From NCBI RefSeq assembly GCF_024733845.1, contig NZ_JANRHG010000008.1, positions 62,001-126,000 on the forward strand: DNA of 64,000 nucleotides. The letters are read 5' to 3'. The DNA is from Neomoorella sulfitireducens (GTDB taxonomy: Bacteria; Bacillota; DSM-521; Neomoorellales; Neomoorellaceae). The notes below the pieces were generated by a model. That model made no database searches, was not told the DNA's origin, and saw only the letters and a list, made by a program, of their open reading frames with translations. Position 1 is the first letter of the stretch. Each line of letters starts with the position of its first letter. Positions 19,020-29,240 of this stretch are shown one piece after another. The position numbers were made by a program, and so were the translations under genes.

Positions 19020-20318
19020 TTAGCACTTTTCTACTGCCTTGCCCAGGTACTCCCCTACCAGGCGCATGGCGCAGAAATCGCCGCACATAGAACAGGTAAC
19101 GGCGGCAGCTTCGTTGCGGTTCCGGCGGTACTGCCGCGCCTTCTTGGGGTCAATGGCCAGTTCCAGCTGACGCTCCCAGTCCAGGGCCTTGCGGGCGCGG
19201 GCCATCTCCCGGTCCCATTCCCATGCTCCCGGTACGCCCTTGACCAGGTCGGCGGCATGACCGGCAATCCGGGCGGCGATTACCCCTTCCCGCACGTCGG
19301 CCAGGGTGGGAAGGCCCAGGTGCTCGGCCGGGGTAACATAGCAGATGAAATCCGCCCCTGCTGCCGCAGCCAGGGCACCGCCGATGGCTGCCGTGATATG
19401 ATCGTAGCCCGGGGCAACGTCGGTTACCAGGGGCCCGAGGACATAGAATGGCGCTTCGTGGCACAGGCGTTTTTCCAGGAGGATGTTGGCCTGCACCTGG
19501 TTCAAGGGCACGTGTCCGGGTCCTTCGACCATGGCCTGGACGCCGGCCTCCCGGGCCCGGTCTACCAGTTCGCCCAGGATAATTAACTCCTGGATCTGCG
19601 CCCGGTCGGTGGCATCCGCCAGGCAGCCGGGCCGGAGACCGTCGCCCAGGCTCAGGGTGACGTCATAACGCCGGGCAATCTCCAGCAGGCGGTCGTACCG
19701 GGCATAAAGGGGGTTCTCCTCCCCGTGGTGCAGCATCCACCCCGTCAGGAAAGAACCGCCCCGGCTGACAATGTCGGCCAGGCGCCCCTCCCTTCGCAGT
19801 CGGTCTACTACTTCCAGGGTAACGCCGCAGTGGACGGTGATGAAATCCACCCCGTCTTCGGCCTGCTTTTCGATTACTTTAAACAGGTCTTCGGCCGTCA
19901 TCTCTACAAGGGCGCCGTATTTCTCCTGGGCTTCAACCGTGGCCTGGTAAATGGGCACCGTACCTACGGCCACGGGGGAATGGGCTATAATCCGGCGCCG
20001 GCACCCATCGATATCGCCGCCGGTGCTCAGGTCCATAACGGCATCGGCCCCGGCGTCCAGGGCTTCTTGAAGTTTTTCCAGTTCCGGCTCGATATCCGGG
20101 AAGGATGTGGATGTACCCAGGTTGGCGTTGACTTTGGTCCTTAAACCTTTACCAATACCGCAGGGTTCAAGGTTGTGGTGGTTTTTATTGGCCGGGATCA
20201 CTACCTGTCCGGCCGCCACCGCCGCCATCAGGTCCTCTACCCGGATGCCTTCCTTTGCCGCCACCTTTTCCATGGCCCGCGTTACCTGTCCCACCCGGGC
20301 CGCCTCTAGCTGCGTCAT
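19020..20318 (-). CDS. thiC: Phosphomethylpyrimidine synthase ThiC
   Basis: This 432-residue radical-SAM enzyme turns aminoimidazole ribotide into the pyrimidine of thiamine. It has [23 protein letters not shown] and the C-terminal Fe-S motif CSMCGDFC. The Cys spacing reads CxxCxxxC, one residue shorter than the CxxCxxxxC of the E. coli type. The length fits the shorter class found in anaerobes. A TPP riboswitch and terminator lie directly upstream, so thiamine pyrophosphate should switch it off. Confidence 0.97.
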   Translation of the reverse strand: MTQLEAARVGQVTRAMEKVAAKEGIRVEDLMAAVAAGQVVIPANKNHHNLEPCGIGKGLRTKVNANLGTSTSFPDIEPELEKLQEALDAGADAVMDLSTGGDIDGCRRRIIAHSPVAVGTVPIYQATVEAQEKYGALVEMTAEDLFKVIEKQAEDGVDFITVHCGVTLEVVDRLRREGRLADIVSRGGSFLTGWMLHHGEENPLYARYDRLLEIARRYDVTLSLGDGLRPGCLADATDRAQIQELIILGELVDRAREAGVQAMVEGPGHVPLNQVQANILLEKRLCHEAPFYVLGPLVTDVAPGYDHITAAIGGALAAAAGADFICYVTPAEHLGLPTLADVREGVIAARIAGHAADLVKGVPGAWEWDREMARARKALDWERQLELAIDPKKARQYRRNRNEAAAVTCSMCGDFCAMRLVGEYLGKAVEKC

Positions 20319-20346
20319 TTGTTATTACCCCCTTCTTAAAGAAAAA

Positions 20347-20365
20347 CACCTGCGGCAAGCAGGTG
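20347..20365 (-). terminator. TPP riboswitch expression-platform terminator
   Basis: CACCTG and CAGGTG form a hairpin followed on the minus strand by TTTTTCTTT, 28 bp before the thiC start. It is the expected transcription-off hairpin of the riboswitch upstream. Confidence 0.85.
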
Positions 20366-20375
20366 ATCTTCATTA

Positions 20376-20478
20376 AACCTTTGCCCCCACTTCCCTACGC
20401 TGGTATGACCCAGATCAGGTTCCTAGGGTTAGTGCACAGCCGCACCTCTCAGCCCTTGCGGGCACCCCCGGGGTAAGT
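20376..20478 (-). ncRNA. TPP (THI-box) riboswitch
   Basis: On the minus strand the sequence contains GGGGGTGCCC, GGCTGAGAG, ACCCTAGGAACCTGATCTGG and TCATACCAGCGTAGGGA in the correct order, which are the conserved blocks of the THI-box. The aptamer is followed by a terminator and thiC. Thiamine pyrophosphate binding is expected to favour the terminator. Confidence 0.97.
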
Positions 20479-20582
20479 ATGCAATTGTCCCGGCTCCGCC
20501 GGTTTTGTAATAACATATTCGCCTCAGGTTAACTTTTTCCTCCCGGGAAAAGAATTTTTCCGGCAATAGGGTCAATATATCG

Positions 20583-23006
20583 TCAATGGATGGTGGTATT
20601 AACCTGCCAGCTTTCCCCATCGCTCTTGAAGGTAATTGCTCCCTGCCTGTCGGTGCGATAAACGGGAACCCCCTGCTCTTCCCAGTAGGCCAAAATTTCC
20701 GGCGCCGGATGGCCGAAATTATTATTCTCCCCGACTGATATCACCACCGCTTGAGGGTTCACCTGTTTTAAAAACTCCCGTTCCAGGCCGTAACGGCTGC
20801 CGTGGTGGGGCACTTTAAAAACGGTACTGCAGACGTCTGCCCGGCTGGCCTTCAGATCGGCCATGGCTTCGGCCTCGATATCGCCACTCAGGAGCAGGCT
20901 GAACTGCCGGTAAACAACCTTCAGGACCAGGGAATTGTTATTGCTGTCGAAGTTGCTGCCGCTGATTTCCATGCCAGGGTGCAGGACCTGGATACTCAGG
21001 GCCGGGTCCAGGGCCAGGGCGTCGCCGCGGCCGGCCTGCTGCCAGGGGATCCCCCTGGCCCGGAGTTCGGCCAGGAAAGGGCGGTAGGCGTCCGCCATTT
21101 CCCCGCGGAGGGGCGGGACCACCACCAGGGCCACCGGCATTTCCCGGATCACGGCCATAAGGCCCCCTAGATGATCGGCGTCGGGGTGGGTGCTGATTAC
21201 CACATCCAGGCGGCGCACACCCTGGCGGTGGAGGAAGGGTACTACCACCCTCTCCCCGACGTCAAAATCGCCCTGGTCGTAAGGCCGGCCGCCGCCGTCA
21301 ACAAGGAGGTGCCGGCCGGCAGGGGTGGACAGGTAAGCGGCGTCCCCCTGGCCGACGTCGATAAACGTGACCCGGAGTTCCTGCCGCCGGTCCCAGGGAT
21401 AAAGAAAAACCAGGAGGACGGCCAGGGTAAGGAAGGCCAGCAGGGCCAGCCGGCGGCGGTGCCACTGCCACAAAGCCTGCCACCGGGGTTCATGGCGGTG
21501 CAGCCAGAATTCCCGAAAAAGAATTAATGCCAGGTAGCAGCCGCCCACTGCCAGGGGCGAAGGGGTAGCCAGGGGCAATGTTACTCCCGGGAAAACGGCC
21601 AGGCGTTCCAGAACGGCCAGCAGCAGGTTTATAAGGGGTTCCAGGGCGGCAAATATTATAACTGCCGGGGCCGGGGTGATAAGGGCCAGGGTAGAGGCAG
21701 CCAGGCCCAGGGTGACAATGACCCCTACCAAGCCGGCAGTCACCAGGTTGGCCGGGACACCTAAAAGGGGTATAAAGTTAAAATAATAGGCCACCAGGGG
21801 CAGGGTGGAAACCTGGGCCGCCAGGGGGACCACCAGGTAAGCCCGCCAGGACGGGAGACGGGCCAGGAAGTCGTCCAGCAGCGGGTAAAGATAAAAAATT
21901 CCCCAGGCGGCGGCAAAGGAAAGCTGAAAGCCGCTGTCATACAGGAAACGGGGGCGGAAGAGCAGGATTACCAGGGCCGCCAGGGCCAGGGCGGAGTAAA
22001 AATCCCGCCGCTCCCGGCGCAGGTACGCTATCAACTCCAGGCCGGCCATGATGCCGGCGCGGCTGACAGAGGGGGTAAAGCCGGTAACGGCAGCATAAAA
22101 GAGAAGCCCGGCAAGCCCGACGATCACTGCCGCCCCCGGCCTGAGGCCCAGCAGGCCGGCTATGGCCATGAGGATCAGTAAAACCAGGGCCATGTTGGAA
22201 CCGCTGACGGCAAAGAAATGAAAGACGCCCAGGTTTTTGAAGGTATCGCTGTCGGTATCCGTCAGTTCGTTAACATCCCCGAATAAAAGGGCCGCCAGGA
22301 TCCCCGCCTGGCGCGGCGGCAGGGCGGCAGTGATTACCGTTTCAATCCTCCCTTTGGCCGCCAGGGCCAGGCGCACCAGGGGGTGGCCCGGTACGGTTCC
22401 CAGCTTTACTATGGCCCGGGAGTCGTTGATTAACATGCGGTTATAGATGTACTGCCGCGCCAGGTAGGCGCGGTAGTCCAGTTCGCCGGGATTACGGGCC
22501 TGCGGGGGCGCGGTGAGCCGGCCGTGGATACGGAGGACGTCGCCGTAATGGTAAAGGACTTCTATCTCGCCCCTTGCCGGCAGGTAAAGAACAACCTCTA
22601 CCTTTTCTTTTACCCTTTTATGGTAGTCTCCCTGCCTTATCTCCCGGGCCTCCAGGATATAGACGACCCGGCCGGCGTAAACCCGGGGTTCCGCTACTAC
22701 CACCCCGGTAAGATCGAGGAAGGTCTCCCTGTCGCCCGTAAGCTGGCTCCGGTGATAGTTGCTGTCCCAGGTGCCGGTAAAAAAGCCCAGGGCCATAAAA
22801 CCGGCCAGGAGGAAGGCCTGCCATTCCGCCCGCCGCGGCGGCCGCCGGAACAGGTAAGCCAGGGAGAAAGCAATAACTGCTGGCACAAGGGCCCAACCAG
22901 GCTCCCCAGTTACCCGGGATGCCAGCAGTAAACCGCAAATATACGCCAGGGTAACCCGGACTAGAGGTGCTTCCAGCATAAGGCAAATTTCGCCGGGGAG
23001 GGGCAA
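20583..23006 (-). CDS. comEC: ComEC/Rec2 DNA uptake channel with metallo-beta-lactamase domain
   Basis: This 807-residue protein has an N-terminal soluble OB-like part between membrane helices. The competence channel follows ([25 protein letters not shown]), and a C-terminal metallo-beta-lactamase domain carries [11 protein letters not shown] and PHHGS. It carries single-stranded DNA across the membrane in transformation, and the hydrolase domain may degrade one strand. The start may be the later ATG of MLEAPLVRV. comEA lies separately at 45 kb. Confidence 0.95.
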   Translation of the reverse strand: MPLPGEICLMLEAPLVRVTLAYICGLLLASRVTGEPGWALVPAVIAFSLAYLFRRPPRRAEWQAFLLAGFMALGFFTGTWDSNYHRSQLTGDRETFLDLTGVVVAEPRVYAGRVVYILEAREIRQGDYHKRVKEKVEVVLYLPARGEIEVLYHYGDVLRIHGRLTAPPQARNPGELDYRAYLARQYIYNRMLINDSRAIVKLGTVPGHPLVRLALAAKGRIETVITAALPPRQAGILAALLFGDVNELTDTDSDTFKNLGVFHFFAVSGSNMALVLLILMAIAGLLGLRPGAAVIVGLAGLLFYAAVTGFTPSVSRAGIMAGLELIAYLRRERRDFYSALALAALVILLFRPRFLYDSGFQLSFAAAWGIFYLYPLLDDFLARLPSWRAYLVVPLAAQVSTLPLVAYYFNFIPLLGVPANLVTAGLVGVIVTLGLAASTLALITPAPAVIIFAALEPLINLLLAVLERLAVFPGVTLPLATPSPLAVGGCYLALILFREFWLHRHEPRWQALWQWHRRRLALLAFLTLAVLLVFLYPWDRRQELRVTFIDVGQGDAAYLSTPAGRHLLVDGGGRPYDQGDFDVGERVVVPFLHRQGVRRLDVVISTHPDADHLGGLMAVIREMPVALVVVPPLRGEMADAYRPFLAELRARGIPWQQAGRGDALALDPALSIQVLHPGMEISGSNFDSNNNSLVLKVVYRQFSLLLSGDIEAEAMADLKASRADVCSTVFKVPHHGSRYGLEREFLKQVNPQAVVISVGENNNFGHPAPEILAYWEEQGVPVYRTDRQGAITFKSDGESWQVNTTIH

Positions 23007-23125
23007 AATTCCTGCCGGCGTTTATGATTCCGGTTCTTAAACTTTGTGATACACTGAATTGTCAATGCCGGAGGAGAAAAGGTAGCCGATATGGAATGCC
23101 TGGCCGGGGCGGTGGTGCTTGTTTG

Positions 23126-24157
23126 CTATATAAAGTATTCAATGGTCGCCCGGGGCAAGTAAGCAGCTACCATCTTTTTAAAGAAGGCTTCCATCTCTGT
23201 TCTTACCCCGGCGGGGTAAACATACTTGCCGTAGCCGAACTGGCTGTATTTGAAAGTGCGGGTTTCTTCATCTAAAGGTAATTCTGTCTTTGGAAATAAA
23301 GTCTCTATGGTGTTTTTTGCTTTTTTTGTAAAGCGATGGGTTATTAATTCCAGGGTCAAGTCATCATGTTCTGCCAGTAAAGTTTGCCGGGCAATTTCTT
23401 GAAAAAGAGCGCGGTATTGCTCTTGCCAGCCGTCCAGGTAAAATATGGGGGCTATTATAAAACCCGGATGGTAACCGGCCTTTACTATTTTCAGGGCCGC
23501 TGCCAGCCTTTCCGCCAGGGGCGGTGTACCATGCTCAAAACGCTTAATTATATCCGCGGCGTTAATACTAAAGCGAAAGCGGGTATGTCCCCGGTGGTCT
23601 AATCCTAAAAGGCCGGCTACATTTGTAAATTTCGTAACAACGCGCAGGCGTCCTAACGGTTGATTACCCATAAATTCAATGGTACGGGCCAGATTGCCGG
23701 TATATTTTTCTACCGGAAGGGGGTCTGAAGTAGCCGCCGCTTCAAAAACCGTAATCTCTGGTTTTCTGCGCTCAATATAGTCCCCGGCTAGCTCCAGGAT
23801 CTCACTTATATTTACGTAAACTCTCTGGTAAGGCCTGCGTCCAAAATGGGTAAAAAGGTAGCAGTATTCACACATCGCCGGGCAACTGGTAGCCAGGGGT
23901 AACTGGAAGTGGGCAGAAGGTTTGCAGGTTTCTAAACGCCTGCTTCGTCTTACCCCCACCACCAGGGTTCCTTTGGCTTCCACGAAACTTTCTTGCACAG
24001 ATTTACCCGGGATGCAGGTTACCCGGTTGTGGGATGGAGTAAAAAGTATCTCCAGGCCTTTTTTACGAAAATCATGGTATAGTTTTTTACCCAGGGGATA
24101 ATTGAGGGCTGCCGGCTCAAAAACAACCCGTTTGATATCCGCGCTCGTTTTTATCAC
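23126..24157 (-). CDS. splB: Spore photoproduct lyase
   Basis: This 343-residue radical-SAM protein has the short CxxxCxxC cluster motif C92-C96-C99 (SCPAMCEYCYL) of spore photoproduct lyases. The N-terminal pattern EPAALNYPLGKKL and the KPSAHF block also match SplB. It reverses 5-thyminyl-5,6-dihydrothymine in UV-damaged spores. Length matches the Bacillus enzyme. It is divergent from the next gene; sigma-G control is known in the family, but I did not find a convincing promoter. Confidence 0.92.
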   Translation of the reverse strand: MIKTSADIKRVVFEPAALNYPLGKKLYHDFRKKGLEILFTPSHNRVTCIPGKSVQESFVEAKGTLVVGVRRSRRLETCKPSAHFQLPLATSCPAMCEYCYLFTHFGRRPYQRVYVNISEILELAGDYIERRKPEITVFEAAATSDPLPVEKYTGNLARTIEFMGNQPLGRLRVVTKFTNVAGLLGLDHRGHTRFRFSINAADIIKRFEHGTPPLAERLAAALKIVKAGYHPGFIIAPIFYLDGWQEQYRALFQEIARQTLLAEHDDLTLELITHRFTKKAKNTIETLFPKTELPLDEETRTFKYSQFGYGKYVYPAGVRTEMEAFFKKMVAAYLPRATIEYFI

Positions 24158-24265
24158 CTGCCTGGCCCTAGTCTGTCCAGTTCCAGGCGATGTGATGAGC
24201 AGGGAATATAATTTTCCCCTTTAGGGAGATACTGATCATACACTGTTCAAGGAACGGATGGCCAG

Positions 24266-25684
24266 ATGGGAAATAAAAAAGCCGGCAACACCTTAATCTG
24301 GAAACCGGTGCTGGGCTCTGCAGGCCTGACCTTGCTGGGACTGTGGCTATTACGCCGCCCCCTGTTGAACCGCCTGCACGATTCTTTTCTTAAAACCGTA
24401 ATGACCGATCCCTATGAAGAGAATTTATGGGAGTTTGCGTCGGCAGCCACCCGGACCGGCCTCCAGAAAATTGTGGAAACCAATTTACGTGCCCACCACG
24501 GGAAGCTCATCCACCGCCCTTTCGGCAGCCCCTGGCGTTCCCCAGGTACGGACGGCCTTATTTTTAACCTGGCGCAGCTGGCCAGGCTTCCTGTTGAGGA
24601 AAGTGTTCCCGTTGATACGAAGGTAACCCTGGGGCCGCAGGCCGCCAGGCCCTTGGAAATAAGCATGCCCATCGTCATTTCCGGCATGGCCTACGGGCTG
24701 GCCTTAAGCGAAAAAACCAAGATAGCCCTGGCCAGGGGGACCAGCCTGGCCGGTACCGCCACCAATACCGGCGAGGGGCCCTTCCTGGCTTCCGAGAGAC
24801 AGGCTGCCAGGCACCTCATCCTCCAGTACACCCGCAGCGGCTGGAATCACCACCCGGACATACTAAAACAGGCCGACATGATAGAGATCCAGTTCGGCCA
24901 GGCAGCCATCGGCGGCCTGGGCCATAGCAGCAATTATGCAGAGATACCTCCCAAGGGCCGCCGCCTCCTGGGGCTCAAGCCAGGCCAGGCGGCTGTTACC
25001 CATGCCCGTATGCCCGGTATCAAAAACCCGCAAAAAGACCTGCCACGCCTGGTCACCAGGTTGCGCCGCCTGACCGGGGGTGTCCCCATCGGCGCTAAAA
25101 TTGGTGCCGGCAATGACCTGGAGAAGGACCTGGCCGTCCTCGTGGAAGCAGGCGTAGACTTTATTGCCATCGATGGCGCCGGGGCGGCCTCCAAGGGCTC
25201 CCCGCCCATTATCCAGGACGACTTTGGCGTGCCCACGGTCTACGCCGTCAACCGCGCGGCCACTTTTCTAAAAAAACAGGGGGTAAAAGACAGGGTAAGC
25301 CTCATCGCCGGCGGCGGGCTGGTTACCCCGGGCGACTTTTTAAAGGTCCTGGCCCTGGGGGCCGACGCCGTATATATCGGTACTATCGCCCTTTTCGCCC
25401 TCACCCATACTCAAGTCTTGAAAGCCATGCCCTGGGAGCCCCCGGTAGAAGTAGTTTTTGCCTGCGGCCGCTATCAGGACCGGCTGGACGTTGATAAGGC
25501 CGCCCACAACCTTGCCAATTTCTTGCGGGCCTGCAACGCCGAGATCATGGAAGGAGTCCGCGCCCTGGGCAAGAAATCCGTCCGGCAGGTCAACAAGACC
25601 GACCTGGCTGCCCTGGACCCGGTAACGGCCAGGGCCCTGGGTATCCCCCTGGCTACCCGGGCCGGAAGCAGCTTCCTCTCCTGA
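24266..25684 (+). CDS. FMN-binding glutamate synthase-like protein with membrane anchor
   Basis: This 472-residue protein matches the central FMN domain of glutamate synthase: GAKIGAGNDLEKD, FIAIDGAGAASKGSPP, LIAGGGLVTPGDFLKVLALGADAVYIGT. It lacks the amidotransferase domain. A hydrophobic helix at residues about 13-30 should anchor it to the membrane. The late Cys-rich 3Fe-4S stretch of true GltB is reduced. Stand-alone homologues are widespread and mostly uncharacterised, so the donor and product are unknown. It is transcribed alone. Confidence 0.82.
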   Translation: MGNKKAGNTLIWKPVLGSAGLTLLGLWLLRRPLLNRLHDSFLKTVMTDPYEENLWEFASAATRTGLQKIVETNLRAHHGKLIHRPFGSPWRSPGTDGLIFNLAQLARLPVEESVPVDTKVTLGPQAARPLEISMPIVISGMAYGLALSEKTKIALARGTSLAGTATNTGEGPFLASERQAARHLILQYTRSGWNHHPDILKQADMIEIQFGQAAIGGLGHSSNYAEIPPKGRRLLGLKPGQAAVTHARMPGIKNPQKDLPRLVTRLRRLTGGVPIGAKIGAGNDLEKDLAVLVEAGVDFIAIDGAGAASKGSPPIIQDDFGVPTVYAVNRAATFLKKQGVKDRVSLIAGGGLVTPGDFLKVLALGADAVYIGTIALFALTHTQVLKAMPWEPPVEVVFACGRYQDRLDVDKAAHNLANFLRACNAEIMEGVRALGKKSVRQVNKTDLAALDPVTARALGIPLATRAGSSFLS

Positions 25685-25746
25685 TATGGCCGGATAGCCG
25701 TGTGACCAGAGGGGGCCGGCTGCGGACCGGGCAAGTCTTTATAAAC

Positions 25747-26982
25747 TCAGGAATAATCGCTGAAAACCCTGCTCCTGATGACACGGCGTCGCTGTCGCCT
25801 CACCAAAACCCGGCGGTATAACACGAATAGGACAGCCATTGCCAGGCTCAACCGCAGCCACCAGTCGCCGGGGCTCAAGGGCCGGGCCGGGATGGCCTGG
25901 CGGTTGATGATATCAACGCGGCCAATTATTTCTCCATCCTGCAGGAATACCATTTCCCCTACCCGCGTGCCCGCCGCCAGGGGCCCCCGCAGGGAATGTA
26001 TTTCCAGCCGGCCGGCAGGAAGGCCGGCGCCATTATCATTTTTACGGACTACGGCCAGGTCACCGGCAGCGACCAGTTCTACCTTCTTGCCGTTTCCCGG
26101 GTCAATTACCCCCATTACCTCTCCCTCCCGGGCCAGCTGGAAAGAGCGGAACTCTTTAAAACCGTAATCCAGGAGGGCGGCTACGTCCTTTTCGGCCTCC
26201 CGGGAACTGGGCTCGTCCAGGACAACGGCAATGAAGCCCTGTCCCTGGCGGCTGGCCGCGCCTACCAGGGTAAAACGGGCGTCGGAAGTATAACCGTTTT
26301 TTACCCCGTCGGCACCTTCGTAGTTCCAGAGGAGCTTGTTCTGGTTGATCAGGGTCGTTTCCCATTCCCGGCCGTGCCAGGGCCTGGTTTTCGTAGCTAC
26401 GATCCGGCGAAAGGTTTCATTCTCCATGGCGGCCCGGGCGATTGTTGCCAGGTCCCTGGCGGTGGTATAATGGCCCGGTTCCGAGAGGCCGTTCGGGGTT
26501 ACAAAATGGGAATCCCGGGCGCCCAGGGCGGCTGCCTTTTCATTCATCAGCCGGGCGAAGCCTTCCTGGGAACCACCGTAATGTTCGGCTATGGCCAGGG
26601 CGGCATCGTTGCCGGAGTTAAGAAGCATGGCGTACAGGAGGTTTTCCAGGGTGACTTCCTCCCCTTCCACCAGGTAAACCCGGGTCCCTTCCACCCGGGG
26701 CGGGTTTGCTCCTACGGTGATCAAGTCATTAAGATGTCCTTTTTCCAGCGCAATCAATGCGGTAAGGATTTTCGTGGTGCTGGCCGGGGCCTTACGCTCG
26801 TCGGGATTTTTCGCGAAGAGGATCTCCCCTGTAGCTCTATCCATAAGTACCGCTGCCGCCGCCGTGAGTTCGAGGGTCGCGGTAGTACTTGCCGCCGGGG
26901 CGGGAGCTGCTGCGATAAAAATAAGGAGCACGATGGTAATGACCGCGAAAGCAACGTTTTTTGCTCTGTCTGCCAGAGGCAT
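25747..26982 (-). CDS. D-alanyl-D-alanine carboxypeptidase (DacF/DacB type)
   Basis: This penicillin-binding protein has the catalytic STTK at about residues 68-71, the SGN motif (LLNSGNDAAL) and KNG in place of KTG (GVKNGYT). A C-terminal PBP5-like domain and a final membrane helix with a basic tail follow. It trims the fifth D-Ala of peptidoglycan stems, and in spore formers such enzymes often act in cortex formation. I chose the start at 26982 because it gives a normal signal peptide ending APAAS; the longest frame starts at 27021. Confidence 0.92.
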   Translation of the reverse strand: MPLADRAKNVAFAVITIVLLIFIAAAPAPAASTTATLELTAAAAVLMDRATGEILFAKNPDERKAPASTTKILTALIALEKGHLNDLITVGANPPRVEGTRVYLVEGEEVTLENLLYAMLLNSGNDAALAIAEHYGGSQEGFARLMNEKAAALGARDSHFVTPNGLSEPGHYTTARDLATIARAAMENETFRRIVATKTRPWHGREWETTLINQNKLLWNYEGADGVKNGYTSDARFTLVGAASRQGQGFIAVVLDEPSSREAEKDVAALLDYGFKEFRSFQLAREGEVMGVIDPGNGKKVELVAAGDLAVVRKNDNGAGLPAGRLEIHSLRGPLAAGTRVGEMVFLQDGEIIGRVDIINRQAIPARPLSPGDWWLRLSLAMAVLFVLYRRVLVRRQRRRVIRSRVFSDYS

Positions 26983-27085
26983 TAATCCTGTGAAATCCCC
27001 TTTCCATGTGATCTCCGTCATAGCTGCCTGGAAGGACGGGTGTTAGAATAGAGGTAACGTTAATTTTACAAAGGGGGACTTAAGA

Positions 27086-27694
27086 ATGAGTGTGGGACGC
27101 TGCCCCGGCCAGGACCGGCGCTACTGGAAACCCGGGGATATTTTCGAGGAACCTTGCCCCCACTGCGGCGGGATGATTGAATTCTGGAAAGACGACGTCA
27201 CCCTGCGCTGTCCCCACTGCCGCAGGGTTGTAACCAATCCCCGCTTTGACCCCGGCTGTGCCGCCTGGTGCTCCTACGCAAGCAAGTGCCTGGGAGAAAT
27301 GGCGGCGGTTTACCAGCACCAGCCCCGGGTAATACGAGATAAGCTGGAAGTGGAAGCCCGGAAAAACCTCTCCCATCACCGGGAATTGCTCAGCCTGGCC
27401 TTAAAGGCCGCCTCCTTTGCCGAAAAAATAGCCAGGGATGAAGGCGTGCAGCCCCTGGTGGCCATCGCCGCCTGCCTGTTCTACGACGTGGAGAAAGCCG
27501 GGGAAAACGGGACCGGCAGTTCCACTACCCGGGAGAGCATGGCCAGGGCCGGCCTTGAACCCGGGATAATCGAACAGGTGACGAAGATTATAGCCGCCGG
27601 AGACAGGGACCTGGACGACCCTGCCTGGCAGGTCGTGCAAAAAGCGCGCTACCTGGCCAATAAAGCCCTTGCGGGACGGCAGCCGCAAAAATAA
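27086..27694 (+). CDS. Zn-ribbon protein with HD-like helical domain
   Basis: This 202-residue protein has an N-terminal rubredoxin-like zinc ribbon (CPHCGG and CPHCRR, residues about 25-48), then a helical region resembling HD phosphohydrolases. The metal-binding HD pair is not intact: the expected position reads FYDVEKAGE. The start has a good AAGGGGG site. A regulatory or binding role is more likely than catalysis, but the function is unknown. It is divergent from the carboxypeptidase gene and converges on an ABC transporter. Confidence 0.7.
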   Translation: MSVGRCPGQDRRYWKPGDIFEEPCPHCGGMIEFWKDDVTLRCPHCRRVVTNPRFDPGCAAWCSYASKCLGEMAAVYQHQPRVIRDKLEVEARKNLSHHRELLSLALKAASFAEKIARDEGVQPLVAIAACLFYDVEKAGENGTGSSTTRESMARAGLEPGIIEQVTKIIAAGDRDLDDPAWQVVQKARYLANKALAGRQPQK

Positions 27695-27695
27695 A

Positions 27696-28442
27696 CTACT
27701 GCCGCTGCCAAGGGCAGAGGAGATACTCCACTAAATTAAGCATCATGTACAGCACCAGCCCCATGCCGGCCATGGCCATTATCCCGGCAAACATGGCACC
27801 GAAGTCGGCCCGGAAAAGGCCGTCCAGGATAAAATAGCCCACCCCGCTGTTCCCGGCAATAGTTTCGCTTATAAAAAGGACGGAAATGGCGCTACCCAGG
27901 GATATACGGCCGGCTGTAATGATCTCCGGCAGGCAGGCAGGTATTATTACCTGGCGGTAAAGGCTGATTTTCCCGGCACCCAGGGAAGCGACGGACAGCA
28001 GCAACTGGGGGGGAATTTGCCGCGCCGCGTCCCTGGTCGTAATCAAGATCTGGTTGACGATAACCAGGTAAATGACCAGCATCCTGGTGGCGTCACCAAT
28101 ACCTAAAAGAACCATGGCTACTGGTAACAGGGCCACCTTGGGAACCGGGTAGAGTAAATAGACCAGGGGCGCCAGGAAGGAATCTAAAACCGGATGGCGC
28201 CCCGCCAGGAGACCTAAAGGCACGCCGGTTATAAGGGCCAGGGCCAGGCTCCCCAGCACCCGGTAGGTGCTGATGCAAAGGTGCCGTGCCAGGTCCGGCC
28301 ACCACACCTCAACCAGGCTCTGGAGGGACGGCAGGGGGCCCGGCAGGCCCGGGTTGTTGATGATGGTGGCCAGGAACCACCAGAAAGCAAACAAAAAGAA
28401 AAGGGATGCCAGGTAAGACAAAGCACGGCGGCAATCCGGCAC
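27696..28442 (-). CDS. NitT/TauT-type ABC transporter permease
   Basis: This 248-residue protein has about six membrane helices and the inner-membrane permease EAA-like loop (ASLGAGKISLYRQVIIPACLPEIITAGRISLG). It belongs to the SsuC/TauC class. With the ATPase and lipoprotein genes upstream it forms an importer for a small anion or amide-like compound. The substrate cannot be read from the sequence. Confidence 0.9.
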   Translation of the reverse strand: MPDCRRALSYLASLFFLFAFWWFLATIINNPGLPGPLPSLQSLVEVWWPDLARHLCISTYRVLGSLALALITGVPLGLLAGRHPVLDSFLAPLVYLLYPVPKVALLPVAMVLLGIGDATRMLVIYLVIVNQILITTRDAARQIPPQLLLSVASLGAGKISLYRQVIIPACLPEIITAGRISLGSAISVLFISETIAGNSGVGYFILDGLFRADFGAMFAGIMAMAGMGLVLYMMLNLVEYLLCPWQRQ

Positions 28443-28499
28443 TTATTTATCCACCTCCCGCACTGCCCGCGCCGTTATCAGGCATACAGCCCCGGAGCC

Positions 28500-29240
28500 C
28501 TATCTTTGCAGGATCTGGCGTACACGGGTGCAAAGCTGATGGAATTCCGGTGCAAAGCGGTAATCCTCCCTGCCGGCTCCTTCGTTGGCCAGGACCGCCT
28601 TTACCTGGCCCGGGGGGCCCGTCAACACGATAATTTGCCGTCCCAGGAAAACGGCTTCCTCAATATTATGAGTAACCAGCACCGTAGTCAACCGGCGCTG
28701 GTTTTGTATTTCTACCAGGGTCTGCTGCAGGCCCTCCCGGGTCAGGGCATCCAGGGCGGAAAAAGGCTCGTCCATCAACAGGACATCCGGTTCCAGGGAG
28801 AGGGCCCTGGCAATGGCTACCCTTTGTTTCTGCCCCCCGCTCAGCTGGGACGGGTAGCGTTTTTCCAGGCCGGACAACCCCAGGCCGGCCAGCAAAGGCT
28901 GCAGGCGCTCCCGCTGCTGGCGGGAGGTTAATTTACGCAAGGCCAGGCCCAGGGCGGCGTTTTCCCATACAGTTTTCCAGGGCAGGAGCCCGTAATCCTG
29001 GAGAATCATCGCCGTCCGCTGCCGCGGCCCTTTTATTTTTTCACCGCCGATCCATATTTCTCCCCGGGCAGGCTGCAGAAGGCCGCCCAGCAGGTAAAGC
29101 AGGGTCGTTTTACCGCAGCCCGAGGGGCCTATAAGAACACACGTCTGCCCCGCCGGCACGGTAAAATTAAGGTTAATCAATGCCGGCACGGCTCCCCCGG
29201 CAGTGTAGTAGGTGTAATCGAGGTTAATAACCCGGATCAC
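28500..29240 (-). CDS. NitT/TauT-type ABC transporter ATPase
   Basis: This 246-residue ATPase has Walker [10 protein letters not shown], the signature LSGGQKQR and Walker [13 protein letters not shown], and resembles SsuB/TauB. Its start overlaps the stop of the lipoprotein gene by four bases, so translation is coupled. It powers the permease encoded downstream. Confidence 0.93.
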   Translation of the reverse strand: MIRVINLDYTYYTAGGAVPALINLNFTVPAGQTCVLIGPSGCGKTTLLYLLGGLLQPARGEIWIGGEKIKGPRQRTAMILQDYGLLPWKTVWENAALGLALRKLTSRQQRERLQPLLAGLGLSGLEKRYPSQLSGGQKQRVAIARALSLEPDVLLMDEPFSALDALTREGLQQTLVEIQNQRRLTTVLVTHNIEEAVFLGRQIIVLTGPPGQVKAVLANEGAGREDYRFAPEFHQLCTRVRQILQR

